64,000 bases of DNA from an uncultured Vicinamibacterales bacterium (GCA_958295905.1 OY282382.1:4384910-4448909), one strand, 5' to 3'. Positions 28,343-37,017 are shown, counted from the stretch's first letter. Notes: generated by a model not told the origin, from the letters alone. Made by a program: numbers and translations.

Positions 28343-28750
28343 TTGGAGACGACGCATGATCGGCCTGTCCGCAAACGCCGCGCCTCCCCGTCGGTCGAGC
28401 TGGGCGCCGCCGTCTCGTTCGCGCTTGCCGCCGTCGTGGTCCTGCCCGGCATCATCGCGGGGTTCCTGCGGCGGGAGGTCAAGAACAACGACACGGCGCA
28501 CGCGGCGCTCCGCGCGGACGTCAAGGCGCTCCGCGCGGACATCAAGAAGCTCCTGACCGGCGATGCGCCCCGGGTGGCCTCCCCTCAACAACAGAACCCA
28601 CGATCTCATGCCGGGGCGTCAGTCCGAGGGCGGCGGACGGTGACCGGCATGGAGGCCTCATGGACCGCTTCCTGCCGATCTGCGCCGTCGCCGACGAAGC
28701 CGCCGGGGCGACGACCGGCCGGTGGGACCCGCATCGGTCCGGCCGCCTGA
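28343..28750 (+). CDS. Possible small protein with membrane helix and coiled coil
   Basis: TTG 28343 would open a 135-codon frame. Residues about 20-40 (GAAVSFALAAVVVLPGIIAGF) form a convincing membrane helix and 50-70 (AHAALRADVKALRADIKKLL) a heptad-like helix. The second half looks like non-coding sequence (RSHAGASVRGRRTVTG onward), so the true gene may be shorter or damaged. No family recognised. It precedes mobA on the same strand. Confidence 0.35.
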   Translation: METTHDRPVRKRRASPSVELGAAVSFALAAVVVLPGIIAGFLRREVKNNDTAHAALRADVKALRADIKKLLTGDAPRVASPQQQNPRSHAGASVRGRRTVTGMEASWTASCRSAPSPTKPPGRRPAGGTRIGPAA

Positions 28751-28767
28751 CAGGCCGCGAGCCGTGA
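28660..28767 (+). CDS. Possible 35-residue leader ORF before mobA
   Basis: ATG 28660 has a very good ribosome site, GGAGG five bases upstream. It encodes MDRFLPICAVADEAAGATTG and 15 more residues, and its TGA overlaps the mobA GTG (GTGA). It overlaps another possible frame, so only one of the two is likely real. It could be a leader for translational coupling. Confidence 0.35.
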   Translation: MDRFLPICAVADEAAGATTGRWDPHRSGRLTGREP

Positions 28768-29399
28768 CCGTGCACGCCGCGGTGATCATCGCGGGGGGCC
28801 GGGGGCGGCGCCTGGGCGGACTCGACAAGAGCCAGCTCGTCATCGGCGGCCGGCGCATCCTCGACCGACAGCTCGCGGTGCTCGGCCAGGTCGCCCCGCG
28901 CATCCTGCTGGTCACCGACGATCATCACCGCTTCCGCGCGTCCGGGCTTCAGGTCTGCGACGACCTCCTGCCGGGGGCGGGTCCGCTGGGGGGCCTGCAC
29001 ACCGCGTTGACCCGGGCGCCGGGCCGGCGTACCCTCGTCGTCGCCGGCGATCTGCCGTTCCTGTCGGGCGCGTTCCTCCGCCACCTCGCGGCCCGGGCCC
29101 CGCACGCGGACGCGGTGGTCCCGCGGAACGCGGCCGGCCTGCAGCCGCTGTGCGCGGTCTACGATCGGGGCTGCGCCGAGGCGATCCGGGCCCGGATCGA
29201 AGGGGGACGTCACCGACTGATGGATCTCGCGGGCTTGTTGCGCGTGACCGAGGTGGAACCCGACGAGGTCGCCGCCTTCGACCCCGACGGCATGCTGCTC
29301 TTCAACGTGAACACGCCGGCCGACCGCGCCCGCGCCGCCGCGTGCGGGGCCGGGCGCGCCGGTCCGGGAGCGCGGGCGCCGCTGGCCGGCCCCGCATGA
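28764..29399 (+). CDS. mobA: Molybdenum cofactor guanylyltransferase MobA
   Basis: Transfers GMP to molybdopterin to make the guanine dinucleotide cofactor. 211 residues from GTG 28764 (28770 is also possible). Motifs: AAVIIAGGRGRRLGGLDKSQL (nucleotide loop with Lys), LLPGAGPLGGLHTAL, VVAGDLPFLSGAFL and the end LFNVNTPADRA. The final 20 residues are Gly/Ala/Pro-rich. No molybdoenzyme or other mo- gene is in the window. Confidence 0.87.
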   Translation: MTVHAAVIIAGGRGRRLGGLDKSQLVIGGRRILDRQLAVLGQVAPRILLVTDDHHRFRASGLQVCDDLLPGAGPLGGLHTALTRAPGRRTLVVAGDLPFLSGAFLRHLAARAPHADAVVPRNAAGLQPLCAVYDRGCAEAIRARIEGGRHRLMDLAGLLRVTEVEPDEVAAFDPDGMLLFNVNTPADRARAAACGAGRAGPGARAPLAGPA

Positions 29400-29547
29400 G
29401 CCGATGGAACGCCGTGCTTGGGCCGGCGCCGGCCAACGTTCCGGGCGACGCGCCCCCGGCCCGCGTCACCGGACCCGCCGCCCCGCTTCGAGACGGTCCG
29501 CGGCGCCGGCCGCCTGAACCGACCGTCGCATCCGACTGAATCCGAGC

Positions 29548-31557
29548 ATGATACTGCCACTGCACACGGACCTGCGCCGCGCCATCGCATCGGCCCTGGG
29601 CACACTCTACGGCCTCGCGCCGGACGCGATGCCCCCGATCGTGATCGAGTACCCGCCGAACCGGCGGATGGGCGACCTCGCCGTCACCGTCGCCTTCGAC
29701 CTCGCCCGCACCCTCCGGAAAGCGCCCCGCCTGATCGCGGCGGAGATCGCCGCGGCGGCGACCGGCCCCGCCGGCCTCGGGCGTCTCGAGGCGACCGGGA
29801 CCGGTTATCTCAACCTGTTCCTCGATCGCCCCCGCTTCGCCCGTGCCCGCATCGGCGGGGACCCGCCGGCCGCCGCTGCCGGGGACGCGGCGAAGACCAT
29901 CGTCGAGCACACCGCCATCAACCCGAACAAGGCGGCCCACATCGGGCATCTGCGCAACGCCGCCCTCGGCGACACGCTGTGCCGGCTGCTGCGCTTCCGG
30001 GGGGCCGACGTTGAGGTGCAGAACTACATCGACGACACCGGCGTGCAGGTGGCCGACGTGGTGGTCGGGCTGCGGGAGCTCGAGAAGAAGGACGTCGACG
30101 ACGTGCGCCGGCTCGCGGAGGAACCCCGGTTCGACGACTACTGCTGGAACCTCTATGCGCGGGTGACGCGGTGGTACGAGGAGGACGACGCGCGGCTGTC
30201 GCACCGCCGGGACGCCCTGCACGACCTCGAGCGCGACGCGGACTCCACCGCGGCAATGGCCCGCGTGGTGACCGACAGCATCGTGCGCTGCCACCTGCGG
30301 ACGATGGCGCGGCTCGGGATCGAGTACGACCTGCTGAGCTGGGAGGGCGACATCCTGAGGCTGGCGTTCTGGGACCGCGCCTTCGAGATTCTCAAGGCCT
30401 CGGGCGCCGTCCGCCTCCAGGCCGACGGCCGGCTCGCCGGCTGCTGGGTGATGCCGATCGACGAGCCCGGCGAGGCCGAGGCGCCGTCGGACGCCGACGG
30501 CGGCGACCCCGACGCGGACGCCCGCCTCAAGGTCATCGTGCGGTCGAACGGCACCGTGACCTACGTCGGCAAGGACATCGCCTATCAGCTCTGGAAGTTC
30601 GGCCTGCTGGGACGAGACTTCCACTACCGGCGGTTCGACGCCCAGCCCTCGGGCCGCCCCCTCTGGACCACGTCGAGCGCCGCCGCCCCGGACGGCGGCG
30701 GCCCCACCGCCCCGTTCGGCCGCGCCGCCGCCGTCTACAACATCATCGACACCCGCCAGAGCTATCTGCAGCGGCTGCTGGTTCAGGCGCTCGTGGCGCT
30801 GGACCATCCGGCGGAGGCGGAGCGCTCCGTCCATTTCTCGTACGAGATGGTGGCGCTGTCCCGCAACACCGCCGCGGCTCTCGGCCACGCCGCCTCGGCC
30901 GACGACGGCAAGCCGTTCGTCGAGGTGTCCGGCCGCAAGGGGCTCGGGGTGAAGGCGGACGACCTGCTCGACCAAGTGACGGAACGGGCGCAGCAGGAGG
31001 TCGCGGCCCGACACCCCGACCTCCCCGCCGTCGAGCAGCGGCGCACCGCCGAGATCATCGCGGCCGCGGCCGTCCGCTACTTCATGATCAAGTTCTCGCG
31101 CGGCAAGGTCATCGCCTTCGACATCGACGAGGCCCTCAGCTTCGAGGGGGAGACCGGGCCGTACCTCCAGTACGCCACCGTCCGCGCCCGCAAGATCCTG
31201 CAGAAGTTGCGGGACCGGCACGGCCTCGAGACCGCGGACATCCTCGAGGGCTTGGCGGCCGCGCCGGACGCCCCTCTCGCGGGTCCCGCCGGCGACGAGC
31301 TCTGGGGCCTCGTCCTCGAGGCGGCGCGGCTGGACGAGATAGCCGATCAGGCGGTGCGGACGCTCGAGCTGTCGGTGCTCGCCAAGTACGCGTTCGCGCT
31401 CGCCCAGCGCTTCAACGGCTTCTACCACAGCAGCCCGGTGGTGGCGGAGCCCGACGAGGCGGTCCGGCGCTGGCGCGCAGCCGGGGTCGCCTGGTTCGAG
31501 GCGCAGATGACGAGGGCCCTCGCGCTGATGGGATGCGAAGCGCCGGACCGCATGTAG
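29548..31557 (+). CDS. argS: Arginyl-tRNA synthetase
   Basis: Class I synthetase, 669 residues. N-terminal Add1 domain (1-100), then NPNKAAHIGHLRNAALGD with the HIGH motif, catalytic domain, and DALR anticodon domain at the end (TLELSVLAKYAFALAQRFNGFYH). The KMSKS loop is replaced by SGRKGLGVKADDLLD, a variation usual for ArgRS. An acidic low-complexity insertion (residues about 310-325, APSDADGGDPDADA) and another near 380 are extra. The last ten codons are duplicated downstream. Confidence 0.95.
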   Translation: MILPLHTDLRRAIASALGTLYGLAPDAMPPIVIEYPPNRRMGDLAVTVAFDLARTLRKAPRLIAAEIAAAATGPAGLGRLEATGTGYLNLFLDRPRFARARIGGDPPAAAAGDAAKTIVEHTAINPNKAAHIGHLRNAALGDTLCRLLRFRGADVEVQNYIDDTGVQVADVVVGLRELEKKDVDDVRRLAEEPRFDDYCWNLYARVTRWYEEDDARLSHRRDALHDLERDADSTAAMARVVTDSIVRCHLRTMARLGIEYDLLSWEGDILRLAFWDRAFEILKASGAVRLQADGRLAGCWVMPIDEPGEAEAPSDADGGDPDADARLKVIVRSNGTVTYVGKDIAYQLWKFGLLGRDFHYRRFDAQPSGRPLWTTSSAAAPDGGGPTAPFGRAAAVYNIIDTRQSYLQRLLVQALVALDHPAEAERSVHFSYEMVALSRNTAAALGHAASADDGKPFVEVSGRKGLGVKADDLLDQVTERAQQEVAARHPDLPAVEQRRTAEIIAAAAVRYFMIKFSRGKVIAFDIDEALSFEGETGPYLQYATVRARKILQKLRDRHGLETADILEGLAAAPDAPLAGPAGDELWGLVLEAARLDEIADQAVRTLELSVLAKYAFALAQRFNGFYHSSPVVAEPDEAVRRWRAAGVAWFEAQMTRALALMGCEAPDRM

Positions 31558-31617
31558 GCCCTCGACGGCGTCATCGTGCGCGGACTGATGGGATGCGAGG
31601 TGCCGGACCGCCTGTAG
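31525..31617. repeat. Direct repeat of the argS 3' end
   Basis: The last 33 bases of argS (31525-31557, encoding LMGCEAPDRM and TAG) recur at 31585-31617 with three changes, encoding LMGCEVPDRL and TAG. The offset is 60 bases, so both copies are in the same frame; 27 unrelated bases lie between them. Confidence 0.9.
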
Positions 31618-31750
31618 TCAAGGTCCGCGCCGCTACCCGCCGGGCAGATTGGAAACGGAGCAAAGTGGTCCGATTCCGTCCCGCGCTTGGCCCGGCGGGA
31701 TTCCGTCGAGTGTCCGGCGGACCAAGGTCAGCTCGCGAGAATCAAGGCCG

Positions 31751-31811
31751 GGAGTCTGCGCCGTAGAACGACGCGGACTCCTGGAGGGTTGGTTGGGCGG
31801 TGAGCGGAGCC
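31751..31811 (-). repeat. REP-like palindromic element after argS
   Basis: Inverted relative to the element at 16156-16220. Hairpin arms GGAGTCTGCGCCGT and ACGACGCGGACTCC (two mismatches) around AGA at 31751-31781, then GGTTGGGCGGTGAGCGGAGC(C) to 31811. It ends 11 bases before the stop codon of the minus-strand DUF488 gene, between two convergent genes, and could act as a two-way terminator. Confidence 0.85.
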
Positions 31812-31821
31812 GGGCTGGCCC

Positions 31822-32262
31822 TCACCGTCCAAGATGCGTAACGTGTAGGCCGCCCCAGCGCCGGTCCAGGTACTCGACCACGAGGCGGCGATGGCAAAGG
31901 TCGGGCGCATCCTCGCTGCACAGCAGGCAGCCGTCCGCGACCGTCTCCCTCGCGACCGTCTGATCGACGCGACGTTCCCGCATGAGATCGAGGAACCGGG
32001 TTTCGTAGGCGCTCCAGTCGCCGCGGTGCTTCTTGTAGTCGTCCAGCATCTCCTTCGTGGGCGCCAGCGCCGGTACGTGCACGTAGTCCATGCCGCAGAT
32101 TTCGGCGAGAAAAAAGCTCAGGTCGTCGCGCTTGGCGAAGCCGGCGAGCTGCGACACGTTGTTGAGCCGAACATCCACGATGCGGCGCGCACCGGACGTC
32201 CGCAGGAGTTCGAAGAACCGACGGGCGGACTTCTTCGTGAAACCGATGGTGAAGACCCTCAT
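31822..32262 (-). CDS. DUF488 family protein (short form)
   Basis: 146 residues. DUF488 hallmarks: MRVFTIGFTKKSARRFFELL at the start, VDVRLNNVSQLAGFAKRDDL, and the Cys/His end LLCSEDAPDLCHRRLVVEYL. Biochemical role unknown; conserved Cys and His suggest a metal or nucleophilic site. ATG 32262 overlaps the stop of the upstream DUF488 gene, so two diverged family members are co-translated. Confidence 0.88.
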   Translation of the reverse strand: MRVFTIGFTKKSARRFFELLRTSGARRIVDVRLNNVSQLAGFAKRDDLSFFLAEICGMDYVHVPALAPTKEMLDDYKKHRGDWSAYETRFLDLMRERRVDQTVARETVADGCLLCSEDAPDLCHRRLVVEYLDRRWGGLHVTHLGR

Positions 32263-32918
32263 GGATGCAACTCGCCGCTGCGCCGGCCGGGTGGCGTCGA
32301 GTCGTTGGCCTGTGTCTTGTTCCGGTGCGCAAATCGATGGGCCTGCCGGGCGACGGCCTCCGTGATCCGCTCAGCGGGGGATCGGGGGAACAGGCGTTGA
32401 TCCTCGTTCGAGTCCTGTAGGCCATGCAGGGCCAAAAGCCGCTCCATGGCGTCCGAATGGCGCTCCAGTCCTCCGTGTGAACAGACGTGCGCGACCGAAA
32501 CGCTTCGTGCCTCGAGGGCCGGCGCCACAAGCAGGCAGCGGTGGCACTCCAGCGGTTCTCTCTCCGCGCACATCAGCGCAATGCGGTGGCCGGCCGCACC
32601 CCGCTCTACGCGGTCCAGTCCTTTCTCGAACGCGCGGGTCCGGCCCAATCGCTCGTAGCTGATGCGGCCGTCGTCGTAGACGGCTGGATCCTCCGAGCGA
32701 CCGCCCAACTCCCGCCCGAGGAAGACGTACGCGATACCGCGCGCGTCGAGGCTGCCCACCAGCGTCTCTCGGTTGAACTGCGGATTGAAGCGGCTGTAGG
32801 GCGCCGCGCGGACATCCGCCACCGCGGTCACCCCATGGCGCCGCAACAGATCGAGGAATCCTTCTACGGGGTGCGTGGAGTGACCTATCGTCAGCACCAT
32901 GGTACCGGCTGCAGGCAT
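32259..32918 (-). CDS. DUF488 family protein (long form)
   Basis: 219 residues. VLTIGHSTHPVEGFLDLLRRHGV, VADVRAAPYSRFNPQFNRETL, YVFLGRELGGR and LMCAEREPLECHRCLLVAPAL are classic DUF488 motifs. The C-terminal 60 residues are a polar extension (DQRLFPRSPAERITEAVARQ). It is followed with a four-base overlap by a second, shorter DUF488 gene, and preceded by a broken gene. Confidence 0.88.
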   Translation of the reverse strand: MPAAGTMVLTIGHSTHPVEGFLDLLRRHGVTAVADVRAAPYSRFNPQFNRETLVGSLDARGIAYVFLGRELGGRSEDPAVYDDGRISYERLGRTRAFEKGLDRVERGAAGHRIALMCAEREPLECHRCLLVAPALEARSVSVAHVCSHGGLERHSDAMERLLALHGLQDSNEDQRLFPRSPAERITEAVARQAHRFAHRNKTQANDSTPPGRRSGELHP

Positions 32919-32927
32919 GATCTGTCG

Positions 32928-33190
32928 TCAGGTCGCAGGAATGATGGCGGCGATCAGCTTGTAGCACGCGTCCTGGTACGGTTCGCCCAGGCTGATCGTG
33001 AGGTAACACTCCTCGATGTCGAAACCGCCCCTGTACTCGCCGCTTGCTGTTGCCGAAGGCTGCACCGGGCGTGCACGCCATGAGCCGAAGCCGTTCGACG
33101 TTGAGCAGCCGCAACGAAGCGGTGCGCGCCGGTCGCCGCCCCACCCGCACTTGAGCGATTCGAGGCCGGCGAACCACCGCCGCTGGTACC
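32928..33190 (-). pseudogene. 3' remnant of a probable dual-OB-domain gene
   Basis: The minus-strand end reads ECYLTISLGEPYQDACYKLI AAIIPAT before TGA 32928, which resembles the C terminus of dual-OB proteins often found beside DUF488 genes. Just upstream, in a different frame, LLNVERLRLMACTPGAAFGN and SKRRVQGRF look like the middle of the same protein. So the gene has lost its 5' part and carries a frameshift. Family assignment is from memory of the motif and is uncertain; the break is clear. Confidence 0.5.
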
Positions 33191-33280
33191 CGTCGAGGAG
33201 GCTGGCGCGGCCGGCGCCGGCCGCCCGGCGACCTTGAGCGCCCTCGTGCGCGAGGGCGGCCCCCAGCCGGGGCAACGGCG

Positions 33281-34609
33281 TCACCGCGCTTCTCTCGACC
33301 CCCGGTCGAGGGCGACCACCGTCTCGATGTGCGGCGTGTTCGGAAACAGGTCGAACGCCCGGACCTCGCCGATACGGTAGCCGGACGATCGCAGCGCGCG
33401 CAGGTCCCGCGCCTGGGTGGCGACGTCGCAGGAGACGTGGACGATGCGCCGGGGCCGGCGGCGCGCGAGCCGGGTGACGACCTCGCGCGAGAGGCCGGTC
33501 CGCGGGGGGTCCACGATGACCGTGGCGCCGGACAGCTTCCCGGCGCGTTTGAGCCAAGTCTCGACCGGCGCCCGGACGATACGCAGGTCGGGCGCCAGCG
33601 GCGCCGCATTGGCGGCGAGGTCGCCGGCGCTGACCGGATCGCGCTCGACCGCGGTCACCCGGCCGCCTCCGCGCGCCGCTATCGCGACCGCGAACAGCCC
33701 GACCCCCGCATACAGGTCCACGACCTCGCCGACGCCGGCCAGCTCGGCCACCGCCGCGGCCAGCGCCGGCACGAGATGGCGATTCGCCTGGAAGAAAGCG
33801 GTGGCGTGCCGGCGCAGAAAGAGGGTCGCGGCCCGGGGCGACGGCAGGAACTTCGCCAGGGGGTCGGTGACGAACGGCGACCCCAGGACCCGCGGCGGCC
33901 CCGGAAGCGTCCGCGACGCCACCGACAGGCCGGATACCCCCGCCGCCGCGGCCAGCGCCTCCCACCGCACGCCGGTTTCCGCGACGCCGCCCTGCACGGC
34001 CAGATGCAGTGCGGCGTGATCGCCGGGAAGGTCCTCGGCCAGCTCGACGGTGCGGACGCCGCCCGCCAGCAGGGCGGGAGCCTGGGCGTTCAACGCGGCG
34101 ACGACCCGCTCGGCGCCCGGGGACAGCACGCCGGTGCCGGCGACGGCACAGACATGATGCGAGCCCTCCTCGAGAAACCCGACCCGGTCGTTCCCGGCGT
34201 GCAAGCGGGCGCGCATGCGGTAGCCGGTTTCCGGCGAGCCGGCGACCGCCGGGGGCGCGTCGAGATCGATGCGCCCGATCCGGCGAAAGGCGTCCCGCAC
34301 CATCTCCGCCTTCAGGACGAGCTGCCGCGGGTACGCGACATGGGCCAGCGTCCGGCCCCCGCAGGACGCCGGGGCGGCCGTCGAGCGCCGATCCGGCGAC
34401 GGATGCGCGACCTCGACGGTGCGGGCGAAAACAACGTCACGGCGGGTCCGTTCGACGACGGCCCGCACCCGCTCGCCGGGAATGGCCCCGGCCACCAGGA
34501 CCACCCGTCCCGCCCACCGCGCGATCATCCGGCCGCCGACCGCCGGCCGCTCGACGGTCAGGTCGATTTGGTCAGCCCCGCGGGAACCGGTCAAATCCAA
34601 AGGATCCAT
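33281..34609 (-). CDS. RlmD/TrmA-like uracil-5-methyltransferase
   Basis: SAM-dependent RNA m5U methylase, 442 residues. N-terminal TRAM-like domain (about 12-70), central domain, then SAM motif VVDLYAGVGLFAVAIA, IVDPPRTGLSREV, catalytic Cys in HVSCDVATQARDL and the end FDLFPNTPHIETV. The Fe-S segment that normally reads CGGC is SCGGRTLAHVAYPRQL here, and other cluster Cys are missing, so the cluster is probably lost. Target (23S rRNA or tRNA) cannot be told. Confidence 0.88.
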   Translation of the reverse strand: MDPLDLTGSRGADQIDLTVERPAVGGRMIARWAGRVVLVAGAIPGERVRAVVERTRRDVVFARTVEVAHPSPDRRSTAAPASCGGRTLAHVAYPRQLVLKAEMVRDAFRRIGRIDLDAPPAVAGSPETGYRMRARLHAGNDRVGFLEEGSHHVCAVAGTGVLSPGAERVVAALNAQAPALLAGGVRTVELAEDLPGDHAALHLAVQGGVAETGVRWEALAAAAGVSGLSVASRTLPGPPRVLGSPFVTDPLAKFLPSPRAATLFLRRHATAFFQANRHLVPALAAAVAELAGVGEVVDLYAGVGLFAVAIAARGGGRVTAVERDPVSAGDLAANAAPLAPDLRIVRAPVETWLKRAGKLSGATVIVDPPRTGLSREVVTRLARRRPRRIVHVSCDVATQARDLRALRSSGYRIGEVRAFDLFPNTPHIETVVALDRGSREAR

Positions 34610-34678
34610 TCGCGCCTCGCGCTGCCTGCCGTCCCCGGCGCCACGGGGGGGCCGGTGGTGAGAAATCGCTCTCTCCCC

Positions 34679-35404
34679 CTATTCCTCGAACCGAACCGCC
34701 GGCAGGCGGAGACGGACGCGCAGCAGCCGGTCCACGCTGGCTTCCACGGCGCGGGTGTAGGCATCGGGGTCGAGGCGCGACCTGAACGAGGCCAGCTCGG
34801 CCCGGGCGTCGGTCTCGACCTCGTCGAGGGCCGGGCCCGCCGCCCCGCGCACCGACGCCAGCAGCACCCGGTCGATCTCCGCGAGCCGGTCGATCAGAGT
34901 CCGCCGCGCCGCGCCGCGGGCACCGCGCGCGGCCGGCCGCAGGGCATCGAGATCGGCGGCGAGCCGGGTCAGGGCGGCGCGCAGATCCGCGGCCATCTCG
35001 TCGCGCGCGAGCCGGTTGGAGACCCGCTCCAGGACCCGGTCGACGTGCCGGGGCAGGCTGGGGCGGCGTGGCCCGGACCGGCCGGCGCGATCGGCGGCGT
35101 CCGCGGCGTCCACCGCGCCGCCGGGGGCCGGCGCGACCCCGACCGCCCGGCGCCATTCGCCGAAGGCATCCAGCACGTCGGCCTCGCAGAACTCGATGCG
35201 GAGGGGCCGCCGCCGGGGGCCGGACGCCCGGTACCGGGCCAGCCGGCGGTCGATGCCGGTCGTCACCACCTGCAACGGCACCCCCGCCTCGGCCCAGCCG
35301 CGCACCCGCTCGAAGGCCGGCCCCACGATGCGGATGAGATGACCGTGGTTGCAGCGGCAGAGGTACGACTCGATCTCGCGGCAGTAGGCGCCGGGATCCA
35401 TCAT
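34679..35404 (-). CDS. Unrecognised protein next to coaX
   Basis: 241 residues, no signal or membrane segment. N-terminal part (1-85) has YCREIESYLCRCNHGHLIRI, VGPAFERVRGWAEAGVPLQV and RPLRIEFCEADVLDAFGEWR; four Cys/His in the first 20 residues suggest a metal site. A linker rich in Ala/Gly/Pro follows, then a long helical segment (115-235) ending VDRLLRVRLRLPAVRFEE. The start ATG overlaps the coaX end by four bases. GIDRRLARYRASGPRRRPL and the basic surface would fit nucleic-acid binding; this is speculation. Confidence 0.72.
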   Translation of the reverse strand: MMDPGAYCREIESYLCRCNHGHLIRIVGPAFERVRGWAEAGVPLQVVTTGIDRRLARYRASGPRRRPLRIEFCEADVLDAFGEWRRAVGVAPAPGGAVDAADAADRAGRSGPRRPSLPRHVDRVLERVSNRLARDEMAADLRAALTRLAADLDALRPAARGARGAARRTLIDRLAEIDRVLLASVRGAAGPALDEVETDARAELASFRSRLDPDAYTRAVEASVDRLLRVRLRLPAVRFEE

Positions 35405-36189
35405 CGGACCGGGCCCCGGTTGCGCTGCCAGGCGAGACGCAGGCCGTGCAACGTCAGGTCCGGGCTGACGTGGTCGATGGCCCCGGTCTCGGCCGCGATG
35501 GTCGCCGCCAGCCCGCCGGTGGCGACGCTCACCGCGGGCCGGCCGTCTCCCAGCTCGACGCGCAGCCGCGCCACCAGCCCGTCCACCATCGCGACGTAGC
35601 CGAAGTACAGCCCGGACCGCATCGACCCCACCGTGCTCGTCCCGATGACCTGCTCCGGCCGGCGGACGTCAACCCGCGGGAGGCGCGCGGCCCGCTGGAA
35701 CAACGCGTCCGCCGAAATCTCGACCCCCGGACAGATGACGCCGCCTAAGTAGTCACCCGCCGCGGAAATGACGTCGAACGTGGTGGCGGTCCCGAAGTCC
35801 ACGACGATGATCGACCGGCCGGCTCCGCCGTATTCGTCGAGCGCCGCGAGACCGTTCACCAGACGGTCCGCGCCCACGTCCTCCGGGGGCTGATAGCGGA
35901 CCGGCAGACCGGCGTTGGAGGCGTCGACGACCAGGGTCTCCACCCCGAACGCGTCCTGCGCCATCCTGGTGATCGTCGCCGTCAGCGGGGAAACGACCGA
36001 CGAGAGAACCACCCCCGACACCAGCGCCCTATCAAGACCGGACTCGGCGAAGAGCCGGCTCACGAGCACCCGCAACTCGTCGGCGGTCCGGCCGCGCAGG
36101 GTCGCCACCCGCCAGCTCTCGCCGAGCCGCGTCCCGTCGAAAATGCCGAAGACGATGTTCGAATTGCCGACGTCGACCGCAAGCAGCAT
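35401..36189 (-). CDS. coaX: Type III pantothenate kinase
   Basis: First step of coenzyme A synthesis, ATP-dependent but of the ASKHA fold. 262 residues: LLAVDVGNSNIVFGIFDG, RYQPPEDVGADRLVNGLAA, IIVVDFGTATTFDVISAAGD, GGVICPGVEISADALF and ATGGLAATIA. It begins 15 bases after birA and overlaps the next gene. The birA-coaX pairing is common in bacteria. Confidence 0.95.
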   Translation of the reverse strand: MLLAVDVGNSNIVFGIFDGTRLGESWRVATLRGRTADELRVLVSRLFAESGLDRALVSGVVLSSVVSPLTATITRMAQDAFGVETLVVDASNAGLPVRYQPPEDVGADRLVNGLAALDEYGGAGRSIIVVDFGTATTFDVISAAGDYLGGVICPGVEISADALFQRAARLPRVDVRRPEQVIGTSTVGSMRSGLYFGYVAMVDGLVARLRVELGDGRPAVSVATGGLAATIAAETGAIDHVSPDLTLHGLRLAWQRNRGPVR

Positions 36190-36204
36190 CGGTCCCCCGT
36201 CCCG

Positions 36205-37017
36205 TCATCCGACGTGATGCACCTCGCCGCCGCACAGCCGTTCGCGACGCGTCCCCACCCGCACGATCAACGCGCCCTGCTCATCCACCCCCTCGGTGAC
36301 CCCGCGGCGGCGGACCGGCCCCACCGACCATTCCACGGTGGAGCCCCGGCTCGACGGCGCGAGCGCCCCCCACCGCGCGAGCAGGGCCGCGACCCGGCCG
36401 TCCTCGACCTCGCCGCACCGGATCGCGAGGGCCGCCAGCACCTCCACCAGCAGCGCGGCGGGGTCGACCGGCCGGCCCGTCAGGCCCTCGACCGAACCGG
36501 CCCGGGACGCGAGCTCGGCCGGCCACGCGCCGTCGCGCACGTTGATGCCGATGCCCACGATGACGCGCTCTACCCGGTCGCCCGCCGTCGACGCCTCGGC
36601 CAGAATCCCCGCCACCTTGCGGCGGCGGCCGGCGGCCTCGACGACCACGTCATTCGGCCACTCCAGCGTCGCGTCGAGCCCGGCCGCCCGTTCCAGGGCC
36701 TCGGCCACCGCCACCCCCGCCGCCAGCGTCAGCACCGGGGGCGGGGCGAGGCGCAACAGCACCGAGACGTACAGACCGGCGCCGGGGGGAGAGAACCAGT
36801 GGTTCCCGTGACGTCCCCGCCCCGCGGTCTGCTCGTCCGCCACCACCACCGTCCCGTGCGGCGCGCCGCCCCCGGCGAGCAGGGCGGCGACGTCGTTCGT
36901 CGAACGAACCCGAGGATGGTGATGCACCCGCCCCGCGAAAGGCCCGAGTCGGGACGCCGCTCCGCGCAGGCGCGCCTGGAAGGAAACGGTGGATGAGCGG
37001 CTCACGGGGCGGCCCAC
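36205..37017 (-). CDS. birA: Biotin-[acetyl-CoA-carboxylase] ligase
   Basis: Attaches biotin to the carboxyl carrier protein. 270 residues with no N-terminal DNA-binding domain, so an enzyme only, not a repressor. Motifs: RVRSTNDVAALLAGG, VADEQTAGRGRHGNHWFSPP (biotinyl-AMP loop), LEWPNDVVVEAAGRRRKVAG and VGIGINVRDGAW. Starts at GTG 37017 or GTG 37005. Lies between valS and coaX. Confidence 0.93.
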   Translation of the reverse strand: MGRPVSRSSTVSFQARLRGAASRLGPFAGRVHHHPRVRSTNDVAALLAGGGAPHGTVVVADEQTAGRGRHGNHWFSPPGAGLYVSVLLRLAPPPVLTLAAGVAVAEALERAAGLDATLEWPNDVVVEAAGRRRKVAGILAEASTAGDRVERVIVGIGINVRDGAWPAELASRAGSVEGLTGRPVDPAALLVEVLAALAIRCGEVEDGRVAALLARWGALAPSSRGSTVEWSVGPVRRRGVTEGVDEQGALIVRVGTRRERLCGGEVHHVG

